Below, in pieces: positions 54,067 through 61,152 of a DNA stretch of 64,000 nucleotides. Position numbers and translations under genes: made by a program. Location: contig SVAL01000006.1 of assembly GCA_015059405.1 (NCBI GenBank), positions 1 to 64,000 of the forward strand, in the 5' to 3' direction. The DNA is from Bacillota bacterium. Its GTDB lineage: Bacteria > Bacillota_I > Bacilli_A > RF39 > UBA660. The stretch's first letter is position 1, and each line of letters begins with the position of its first letter. The notes below the pieces were generated by a model. It was not told where the DNA came from, searched no databases, and saw nothing but the letters and a program-made list of their open reading frames with translations.

Positions 54067-54366
54067 TTATGCTTGATCCCAACAAGCCATCCAACTTGCA
54101 GAATTTCCTTGTGCTCCAGAACTTGTAACTAAGTTCATAACTAATTTTACAAGTAGAACTATGAAGAAAATTGCAACTGCAGCAATAGCTCTTTTAATTA
54201 ATTTACTAGTAGCTTGTTTGATTTCTTTATCATCACTTGATAATACAGCTTTCCCTAAGTCAACAGACCCCATAATAATTAATCCAATAGGTATTAAGAA
54301 TTGAATTATATTGAAGATAGCTTTTACAAATCTAATTACTGGTAAAATTTCTGTCATTGTACACAT
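54067..54366 (-). CDS. VirB2-like two-helix subunit (99 aa)
   Basis: A 99-aa protein with two membrane helices (about 15-35 and 60-82) separated by a charged loop SSDDKEIKQATSKLIKR, and a short Ser/Gly/Trp C-terminus. It is a paralogue of the 145-aa protein encoded at 52345-52782 but lacks a separate signal peptide. Size and topology fit VirB2/TrbC-like pilus or channel subunits of Gram-positive T4SS. GAGGAGGAAAC precedes ATG. It is flanked by its own strong promoter and an intrinsic terminator, implying a high-level monocistronic transcript. Confidence 0.7.
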   Translation of the reverse strand: MCTMTEILPVIRFVKAIFNIIQFLIPIGLIIMGSVDLGKAVLSSDDKEIKQATSKLIKRAIAAVAIFFIVLLVKLVMNLVTSSGAQGNSASWMACWDQA

Positions 54367-54398
54367 AATATAGTTTCCTCCTCACTTCTATATATCTA

Positions 54399-54428
54399 AC
54401 TATACGACATTACATTCTACTTTGTCAA
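54399..54428 (-). promoter_or_regulatory. Strong promoter of the 99-aa VirB2-like gene
   Basis: Minus strand: consensus TTGACA (54423-54428), 18-nt spacer, TATAGT (54399-54404). Confidence 0.85.
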
Positions 54429-54443
54429 TATTTTTATGTAAAA

Positions 54444-55487
54444 TTAATGTCCAAACATACCACCAAATCCACCGCTTTTTCCACCATTCTGATTTGATTG
54501 AATAATGCCTAGTCTATTTAATAATCCAGTAAGAACCTGTGATCTACTACGATCATTAAATGGTCTAATAGCAGTAAATATTTTCAATCCTGTTTCACTA
54601 GCGAATTCAGTAATTTCATCATTAGATATCATACTTTTATTTATAATGATATTTTTTCCTTTTAATTTTTCAAAGATATTTCTATCTCTTTTTGCAATTT
54701 TATTAATTTTAATAATAGATGGTTCTATCAAATAATATATTTCATTACATACAGCTTCATCCATATCATTTAAATCTACTAATACTAAATCATAATTATA
54801 GGATTTAGATAATTCAGATAAGAATTCTGCTTTATTGATAGATACTAATGATTTATCATTAAAATATACAAAATCTCTTTTTCCTACTTCGATTGCTTTT
54901 ACACTTTTACCGTGAAAATTTTCTAATTCTTTTTTCATAGTTACAACTAAAGTAGTTGCTCCTGCACTATCTGTACAGTTTTTAAATCCTATTACTCTTA
55001 CTCTTTGAATACTTTGAACTTGTTGTTGTTGTGGTTGTTGCTGTACATTATTACCACCAGCAGGTGCTTGTGGTATAGCTGGTACTGGGCCAACCGGCAT
55101 AACAGGTTCTAATTGATGCATATGAGCTACATCTTTATAAGTATTAGGATTATTTATTAAGTATTCTACACCTTCTAAGTTGGTTGTAAAATTATAAAAT
55201 CCCATTGAAATTAATTTAGATAAATATGAATTGGTAGAAAAGTTTCCATCAGTTGGCAATAAAAGAATTATTTTTTCTACTGGTAATCCAATAGATAATT
55301 TTTGAATATTAGCTATATTTTCATATTCCTTAATTGCTGTTAAATCTAGAATCATTCTACCAAAAAAGAAATTGGAAAAAGTTCCAATTATTTCTTCTGC
55401 TTCAAATTCTCCACGTAACGTTTTTATTATTTCAACACTTAAACCAGCTAGAAGAGTTTCTTGTTTATTTGTTATTAATACATTCAT
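54444..55487 (-). CDS. CpaE/TadZ-like protein with degenerate P-loop
   Basis: A 347-aa protein. Residues 1-120 form a receiver-like alpha/beta domain, followed by a Pro/Gln-rich linker (125-160) and a MinD/ParA-like domain (162-335). At the P-loop position it reads CTDSAGATTL (171-180), missing the KGGxGKTT lysines, so ATP binding is doubtful. IIINKSMISNDEI and the overall order still match MinD-type proteins. TadZ/CpaE places the Tad machine at a cell site. It ends in a Gly/Ser-rich tail (GGKSGGFGGMFGH). AGGAGGGTAGT precedes ATG, and it follows the TadE-like gene by 1 nt. Confidence 0.8.
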   Translation of the reverse strand: MNVLITNKQETLLAGLSVEIIKTLRGEFEAEEIIGTFSNFFFGRMILDLTAIKEYENIANIQKLSIGLPVEKIILLLPTDGNFSTNSYLSKLISMGFYNFTTNLEGVEYLINNPNTYKDVAHMHQLEPVMPVGPVPAIPQAPAGGNNVQQQPQQQQVQSIQRVRVIGFKNCTDSAGATTLVVTMKKELENFHGKSVKAIEVGKRDFVYFNDKSLVSINKAEFLSELSKSYNYDLVLVDLNDMDEAVCNEIYYLIEPSIIKINKIAKRDRNIFEKLKGKNIIINKSMISNDEITEFASETGLKIFTAIRPFNDRSRSQVLTGLLNRLGIIQSNQNGGKSGGFGGMFGH

Positions 55488-55488
55488 A

Positions 55489-55923
55489 CTACCCTCCTAC
55501 CGTTAATTCATAAGAATTATCACTAAGGCCTTTACCATTTTCATAGCATTTTTTTATACCTTCAACATTATCAGAGACATTTCTTATGCCACTTGTTTCT
55601 CCGGCTACTGGTATTTGGATAGGATTTGATACTAACGGTAAATCAAAATTAATGTATAACATTAGTGAAAAATATTTTGTATCTTTTCCTTCTGTATAAC
55701 AAGCATGAATTTTTCCTGTATACCCTATTTCTGTTGCTTTTTCTCTTAAACTACGTACTCCTCCTTCTTTAAAACCTTCTTCTGCTTCGATATAGGTTAT
55801 TAAAGTGTTTTTAGCACGGAATACACGACCATAGTTAATTACAACAGCCATGAAAAATATATATACAATTAGGAAAACCAATACTATTTGCATTAACATT
55901 GTTCCACCAATCGCCTCACGCAT
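55489..55923 (-). CDS. TadE-like minor pilin
   Basis: A 144-aa protein. The N-terminus MREAIGG-TMLMQIVLVFLIVY has a short leader ending in Gly-Gly followed by a hydrophobic helix (to about 28), as in TadE/TadF pseudopilins. The outside part has two Cys (C75 and C128 approximately) and ends NSYELTVGG. It sits directly between the 57-aa pilin gene and the CpaE-like gene. The leader would need a TadV/CpaA-type peptidase, which is not encoded in the window. Confidence 0.7.
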   Translation of the reverse strand: MREAIGGTMLMQIVLVFLIVYIFFMAVVINYGRVFRAKNTLITYIEAEEGFKEGGVRSLREKATEIGYTGKIHACYTEGKDTKYFSLMLYINFDLPLVSNPIQIPVAGETSGIRNVSDNVEGIKKCYENGKGLSDNSYELTVGG

Positions 55924-55957
55924 AAACCAACACCTCTTTTTATGTTACAATTATTTA

Positions 55958-56131
55958 CTAATTATTTAGTTTTCCATCTGCTGCATCTTGAGCAGTTTCA
56001 TTTGTAGTTCCCCATGTATCTTGGATTGTTTCCATTATTTGTGGTACAAATAAAGTTACTACACCTAGGATTAAACCAATAGCAATAACTGTAATTAAAG
56101 TCATATTTAATTCACCACTTGCTTCTTTCAT
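55958..56131 (-). CDS. Flp-like major pilin (57 aa)
   Basis: A 57-aa gene with an AAGGAGG ribosome site. The product MKEASG-ELNMTLITVIAIG... has a six-residue leader ending in Gly, Glu next to it, a single hydrophobic helix (about 11-30), then an amphipathic helix QIMETIQDTW and a polar tail. This is the architecture of minimal Flp/type IVb pilins. The Glu is at +1 rather than the usual +5, so processing should be checked. It lies between tadC and the tadE-like gene and has the best extended promoter of the region, which supports a role as the major, highly expressed subunit. Confidence 0.8.
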   Translation of the reverse strand: MKEASGELNMTLITVIAIGLILGVVTLFVPQIMETIQDTWGTTNETAQDAADGKLNN

Positions 56132-56160
56132 TATATATAACCTCCTTCCATTATATTTTA

Positions 56161-56189
56161 ATTATAGCAATATGTTTTTATTTTATCAA
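56161..56189 (-). promoter_or_regulatory. Strong extended -10 promoter of the Flp-like pilin gene
   Basis: Minus strand: TTGATA (56184-56189), 17-nt spacer ending in TGC, TATAAT (56161-56166). It lies 29 nt before the pilin ATG, inside the otherwise continuous Tad gene series. Confidence 0.88.
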
Positions 56190-56204
56190 TATTCTTGACA
56201 CAAT

Positions 56205-56984
56205 TTACCCCATCATTAACAACATTGCAAATACTAGGATAATCATTGTTCCTCCACCAGTAACTACTAACATTATCATAGTTTTCTTTTCCATTACTGA
56301 TAGTCTTTGTTTATATTTATCTTCACGTGCTTTATTTTGTAATGAAGATACTGACTTAGAAAACATTGTCAATTGTTGATATTTATTTTCTTGTGCTCCA
56401 AGTCCTAAACGATATAATAAACGCATCATTCTCATTGAATCTCTTACAGGATATTGATTAGCAAAATCCATATAAGGTTGAATTGATGAGTCTCCATTAT
56501 TTATTTTTTCAACCATTACTCTTAATCCTGGTTTAAATATTTCAGGAGCATCTTCTATTGATCTTGCTAGTGCTACTGGAACTGTATAGTTTTGACATAA
56601 TATTTCTAATCCTTTTAAGTAGTATGGTAACATTTGGTCTATTTTAGACATATATCTTTTATAATAAGATCTCAAATTTGTATAATATGATTTATATATT
56701 ACGTATATTAGTACCATAAAGAATACTAAATTTATAAAAGAAAATTTTGTAACTAATAGTAATAAAATAATCATTGCAAAGATAAAAGTCTCTTTGATTC
56801 TTTTTCTAAATAGTTCATCTGGATCTTTTTTATCTCCATATCTTGCTGATACATAAAAGTCCCAGTCTTTTTCTTTTAACATCTTTATATAAATATCATT
56901 TTCTTCTAAGAATTGATTTGTATCTACTGTTTTAGTATAGATAAGAGCAAATGCTACTAAACAGGCCATTATTAGTATTTCCAT
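56205..56984 (-). CDS. tadC: Tad inner-membrane platform protein TadC
   Basis: A 259-aa protein with a GspF/T2SSF-type domain. Helices near 1-18, 70-105 and 235-258; the cytoplasmic helical bundle in between carries QMLPYYLKGLEILCQNYTVP and SSLQNKAREDKYKQRLSVMEKK. Together with TadB it forms the platform on which the CpaF ATPase drives pilus assembly. Its ATG shares a base with the tadB stop (TAATG), so translation is coupled. Confidence 0.85.
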   Translation of the reverse strand: MEILIMACLVAFALIYTKTVDTNQFLEENDIYIKMLKEKDWDFYVSARYGDKKDPDELFRKRIKETFIFAMIILLLLVTKFSFINLVFFMVLIYVIYKSYYTNLRSYYKRYMSKIDQMLPYYLKGLEILCQNYTVPVALARSIEDAPEIFKPGLRVMVEKINNGDSSIQPYMDFANQYPVRDSMRMMRLLYRLGLGAQENKYQQLTMFSKSVSSLQNKAREDKYKQRLSVMEKKTMIMLVVTGGGTMIILVFAMLLMMG

Positions 56985-57877
56985 TATTCAGCACCTACAT
57001 TCTCGTTATAATATTTTTCTCCAGATATAAGAAAATAACTATTTAAAATTACTATAGCGTGTAATGCAACTAGTACAATTGGATTTTTTAATAATTCTCT
57101 ATATGTTTCTACCTGTAACATATATTGAATTAACATTACTAGTAAATAAAGCATTAAACCATAAGATATAAATTGTCTATGGAAATTAGAACGGTCCATT
57201 CTATCACGATATACACCTTCTACTAAAGTATCGATATCTTGTAACATGTTTTCAAGGACATCTCCTGAGTCTCTTGAACCTTCTTTAGTAATTTGTAAGA
57301 ATAATTGGTGCATATTTCTTGTCATATAGAAATCATATCTTTCATTCATATATTCAATAGATTCATCAACAACACCATTTTGATATGCCATATCAATCAT
57401 TATTTTAACATCTGATAAAACAGGATCTTGTAAAACTCCTGATGAATATACACCTTCTAGAGCTTTAACAAAACTTTGTGTTGTTTGGAATTCCATAATT
57501 GTATTTGTAGTATAAACTTGTACTTGTTCAAAGATAAATTCACTATATATACGTTTACATCTTAAATAATGTAAATATGGAACCATACTAATTGCTGCTA
57601 CTACATATATTATTGATACTAAAAAGTTATAGAAATATAGGTAAGATATTATGAATGCGCCTCCACCAAATAAAGCAAGTTGAATTGCATGATCTTTTGG
57701 TGTGTAGTCTTGTCCTAAATCTTTTACTTTTTCTTTAATAGTTTTAAATGAGTAAGGAGCCCATCTATCATATACAACATTAGCACCATCTATAACGAAT
57801 TTATATAAAGAGTCACCTTTTTTAATATAATATAAAGTCGCAAATAGAACTAGGAACAATATAATGACTAATTCCAT
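56984..57877 (-). CDS. tadB: Tad inner-membrane platform protein TadB
   Basis: A 297-aa protein with an N-terminal helix (1-17), two helices near 70-105, a GspF-type cytoplasmic bundle (about 110-235; FEQVQVYTTNTIMEFQTTQSF, EGSRDSGDVLENMLQDID) and C-terminal helices (about 240-290). Order after cpaF and before tadC is the canonical Tad order. GGTTGGTGAG precedes ATG. Confidence 0.85.
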   Translation of the reverse strand: MELVIILFLVLFATLYYIKKGDSLYKFVIDGANVVYDRWAPYSFKTIKEKVKDLGQDYTPKDHAIQLALFGGGAFIISYLYFYNFLVSIIYVVAAISMVPYLHYLRCKRIYSEFIFEQVQVYTTNTIMEFQTTQSFVKALEGVYSSGVLQDPVLSDVKIMIDMAYQNGVVDESIEYMNERYDFYMTRNMHQLFLQITKEGSRDSGDVLENMLQDIDTLVEGVYRDRMDRSNFHRQFISYGLMLYLLVMLIQYMLQVETYRELLKNPIVLVALHAIVILNSYFLISGEKYYNENVGAE

Positions 57878-57897
57878 ATACTCACCAACCTTTCTTT

Positions 57898-59754
57898 TTA
57901 TTGAATATTTGTAATATTAATTGGAGTAAATTCAGTAGGTACTCCACTACCTTCAGTTGTATCAGTAGTTGTTTGAGGAGCAACAGGAGGTGCAATAAAA
58001 CTACTTGTATCAATAACTGGTTCGTTATTAATTGGTTGTTCTAAACTTACACTAGGTAGTCCTTCTACTACTGGAGCAGTTACAGTCGGAGGTGTAATTA
58101 CTTGTGGTTCAATTACTGGAGTTACAGTAACTGGCGCTTGTACAGCAGGCTGTTCTACTGTTAATTGTTCAACAGGTTTAACTTCTTCTGTTACAGTAGG
58201 TTGTACTACTACTTGTTGAGTTTCTACTGGAGTAGGTGCAACTGGAGCTTCTACTACTTTTACTGTTTCAACAACTGGTTGCACTTCAACTGGTGCAACA
58301 TTTTCTACTGGTTTTATTTCTTCTACTGTAGTAGTTACAACTGGTGTTTCAACTACTGGAGTAGCTTCTTCTTTTACTTCTGTTTTTTCTTCAATGTTTG
58401 TATTTTCTACATGTTCATCGCTATAACTTTGAGCTTTTTCTAAATCACCATTAGCTTCTCTTATATTAGTCATATCTATTCCTTGACCTTCTAAGTAATT
58501 TAATAAGTGTTCACTAATTGGTTTATATGTTACATCTCCTTTAATTGTTTTTTGATAAATAGTATTTGAAATACATTCATTATTATCATTAACATAGAAT
58601 TCTGTAACTTCCCCTATTTCACGTACAAATCTTCCTTGTTTAGGATCGAAACGTCCACGTAAATATACCCCTAATTGTACATAACGATATATTGTATTTA
58701 AGAATTGTTCTACATCAATATTTGATTCTAATAAACTGTATAAACGATATGGAATATTAGCTGCTTTATCAGCATGGATTGTTGATAAGATAAAGTGCCC
58801 AGAAGATATAGAGTTACGAACAGCAGTTACTGCTTCAGCACTACGTACTTCTGATAATAATATCCATATTGGGTTTTGTCTCATACATGTAACTAACACA
58901 TCAGAATAAGATGCAATGTTATTAGTCTTCATCGCAACAATATCACGATGTGGATAAATTCTATCCAAGTGAAGTTCTAATGTATCTTCAACTGTTACAA
59001 TCTTTTCATTTTCAAAAGTGTGACTAGCTAAGTATTTTAAGAATTCTGTTTTACCTGAACCAGTTTCCCCACACATAATGATATTACAATGTCCTTGTAC
59101 AGCTTTTATTAGGAAATCATGTATACTTAAAGATACATAATTTTCTTTCATTAATTTATCTTTTTCTAGACGAATTTTTGCAGGTGTTTTACGAAAAACT
59201 ACTGCAATACCATTTCTAGCAATTGAATCATGAATAAAGTTCATACGAAGTTCAGCTGATTCTGAGTCTAGGAATGGATGAGCCATATTAAAGGTTTTAC
59301 CCATTACGTTAGAACATTGGAAAGCAATCTTTTCAATTAATGCATCATTAATATCATCTGAATCAACTCTATAGACACCTTTACTTAAAGTCTTTAACCA
59401 AAGTTGGCCACCATTACTATAAGATATATCAGTTACATCATCATCTTCTAAATATTTTTTTAATGGACCAAAATCCATACTTGAAAAAATACTATCATTT
59501 TTACGACGATTTGCTTCTTCATCAGCTCGTAGTTCTTTAATCATATCTAAATCTTCAAAATTCATTTCATTATTGGCATTTAAAGATTTATTTTCTTCTA
59601 CAGAAACATTTGAACTTTCAGGAACACTAGTAGTATTATCCTGAAGTTCAATATTATTTTTTTCAACAGGAACAGAAGCGGCAACAACATTATTTGTTGC
59701 TACTTCTGCATTTCCTCCTATTCCCATTCCATTTAAATTCATTGTTTCATTCAT
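57898..59754 (-). CDS. cpaF: Tad pilus ATPase CpaF/TadA with long Pro/Val tail
   Basis: A 618-aa secretion ATPase of the VirB11/TadA superfamily. The core (about 70-435) has Walker A GETGSGKT at 229-236, the Asp box TVEDTLELH (254-262), Walker B WILLSEVR at 297-304 and the His box SGHFILSTIHAD (318-329). The motor motifs are intact; the residue before the catalytic Glu is Ser instead of the common Gly. Odd features: an Asn/Val-rich N-terminal extension (1-65) and a C-terminal tail of about 170 aa (447-618) made of Pro, Val, Glu and Thr, absent from usual CpaF. It follows cpaB by 2 nt and precedes tadB. Confidence 0.92.
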   Translation of the reverse strand: MNETMNLNGMGIGGNAEVATNNVVAASVPVEKNNIELQDNTTSVPESSNVSVEENKSLNANNEMNFEDLDMIKELRADEEANRRKNDSIFSSMDFGPLKKYLEDDDVTDISYSNGGQLWLKTLSKGVYRVDSDDINDALIEKIAFQCSNVMGKTFNMAHPFLDSESAELRMNFIHDSIARNGIAVVFRKTPAKIRLEKDKLMKENYVSLSIHDFLIKAVQGHCNIIMCGETGSGKTEFLKYLASHTFENEKIVTVEDTLELHLDRIYPHRDIVAMKTNNIASYSDVLVTCMRQNPIWILLSEVRSAEAVTAVRNSISSGHFILSTIHADKAANIPYRLYSLLESNIDVEQFLNTIYRYVQLGVYLRGRFDPKQGRFVREIGEVTEFYVNDNNECISNTIYQKTIKGDVTYKPISEHLLNYLEGQGIDMTNIREANGDLEKAQSYSDEHVENTNIEEKTEVKEEATPVVETPVVTTTVEEIKPVENVAPVEVQPVVETVKVVEAPVAPTPVETQQVVVQPTVTEEVKPVEQLTVEQPAVQAPVTVTPVIEPQVITPPTVTAPVVEGLPSVSLEQPINNEPVIDTSSFIAPPVAPQTTTDTTEGSGVPTEFTPINITNIQ

Positions 59755-59756
59755 AA

Positions 59757-60629
59757 TTATCCACCATTTGTTCCATTATTTGGATCTTCATTTGTATTAT
59801 TATTTTCTTCGTCACTTTCATTATTATTGTTTCCGTTACTTTCTAAAATTTGTTCAAAACGGATACTTTCACTATCTATATAGTCTGTAATTTCAGCACT
59901 TGTAATTACTTTTTCAGCACCTTCTTCGATAGTTTTTTCACTTACTGATGTTGGTACTGGGAATACATTAATTCCTAGTTGTGCTGCAGATACTAAGTAA
60001 CTATGTTGTTCTTCTGTTACTGCAAACATTACATAAGCAGGAACTCTCATTTCATCACTATTTTCAAATACATTTAATCCATCTGATGTTTTAACAGCTA
60101 ATACTTTGATATTTTTAATAAATTTACCAACTCTAGCTTTACCATATTGGTCTGTATCTTTTACATATAAATCAATATATCCACCAGGTACAATAGCATT
60201 TACATAACTTGTTGACATATTAACAGTTAAGTAATGTAATACTTCACCATCTTTTACATCATATACAGCTGAATCTGGTAAATCTGATTTTTTTACTACT
60301 GCTTTTTTATAGAATAAACTTCCTTCTGGGATCATAGTATTAATATTTGTATAATAATCAATTAAATCTGATTTTTTTGTAATTATGTTATCTCCCATTT
60401 CTTCTAATGCTGCTGTTGCAACATTCATATATCCAATCATTTCTTCTGTAATTTTCATACGTGGTTGAATTGTAACCTTAGCATATGGAATTGATACAGG
60501 TTCTACTGCTGATTGAATTCTCATTGTGTAACCTACATATAAAACAATTATACCGATAATTGCACATATAATAGTTACTGTGTTTCTGTTACTTAAAAAC
60601 TTTTTTACTTTTATTGAAGTACTATTCAT
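59757..60629 (-). CDS. cpaB: CpaB/RcpC-like pilus assembly protein
   Basis: A 290-aa protein. One N-terminal membrane helix (about 16-36), then a SAF-type beta-clip domain (about 45-125; IPYAKVTIQPRMKITEEMIG) and an RcpC/CpaB domain (AIVPGGYIDLYV, IKNIKVLAV, VMFAVTEEQHSYLVSAAQLG). The C-terminus is a low-complexity Asn/Glu/Gly tail. ATG at 60629 is preceded by AAGGGTG; a TTG one codon earlier is possible. In monoderms CpaB links platform and pilus; no secretin is expected or seen. Confidence 0.9.
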   Translation of the reverse strand: MNSTSIKVKKFLSNRNTVTIICAIIGIIVLYVGYTMRIQSAVEPVSIPYAKVTIQPRMKITEEMIGYMNVATAALEEMGDNIITKKSDLIDYYTNINTMIPEGSLFYKKAVVKKSDLPDSAVYDVKDGEVLHYLTVNMSTSYVNAIVPGGYIDLYVKDTDQYGKARVGKFIKNIKVLAVKTSDGLNVFENSDEMRVPAYVMFAVTEEQHSYLVSAAQLGINVFPVPTSVSEKTIEEGAEKVITSAEITDYIDSESIRFEQILESNGNNNNESDEENNNTNEDPNNGTNGG

Positions 60630-60645
60630 CAATAATCACCCTTTC

Positions 60646-61149
60646 TTAATCTTCACTTTCTAAAATTGCATTTAATACGTTAACAACATCTGCTGTTTCT
60701 GTTTCATAATCAAATGTTTTTTCTTTTTTTCCTAATAATTTGGCAAACCAACTTAAACTTTCATTTGTACTTATAGTTACTGTTACTTTAGGAGGACATT
60801 CATCAATATCATTAAAAGATATTTTATATGTTTTATTACGATCTGCATTTTCAGCAAAATGTCTAATAAAGCTTTCAACAAATCTTTCTTTAACGATTCT
60901 TATTACTTCTGTTTGTCCTTCAATACAATGCATTGATTCTGGATCTGTATCTGGTGTTACGCCATCATATCCAATACCTAAACGATATGCAGTAACATCA
61001 ACAGAATCAGTTAATGCTGACTTTGTAACTTCTTTTAACAAATAATAATCTTGTTCATTATTTAAGGTAATGTTACCAAATAAATTAATTAGTAATAGGC
61101 CCAATATTCCTAAAAACAGGAATAAATATCCCCACACTGCTGTTTTCAT
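60646..61149 (-). CDS. Bitopic Tad-locus protein, minor pseudopilin candidate
   Basis: A 167-aa protein with an N-terminal membrane helix (about 5-25) and an outside alpha/beta domain with two Cys (about 74 and 127). The topology of a short N-terminus, one helix and a globular outside part resembles TadF/TadE minor pilins, but no leader cleavage motif is visible. It is placed between the large secreted protein and cpaB with gaps of 3 and 13 nt, so it is surely part of the operon. The exact role is unknown. Confidence 0.55.
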   Translation of the reverse strand: MKTAVWGYLFLFLGILGLLLINLFGNITLNNEQDYYLLKEVTKSALTDSVDVTAYRLGIGYDGVTPDTDPESMHCIEGQTEVIRIVKERFVESFIRHFAENADRNKTYKISFNDIDECPPKVTVTISTNESLSWFAKLLGKKEKTFDYETETADVVNVLNAILESED

Positions 61150-61152
61150 ATT

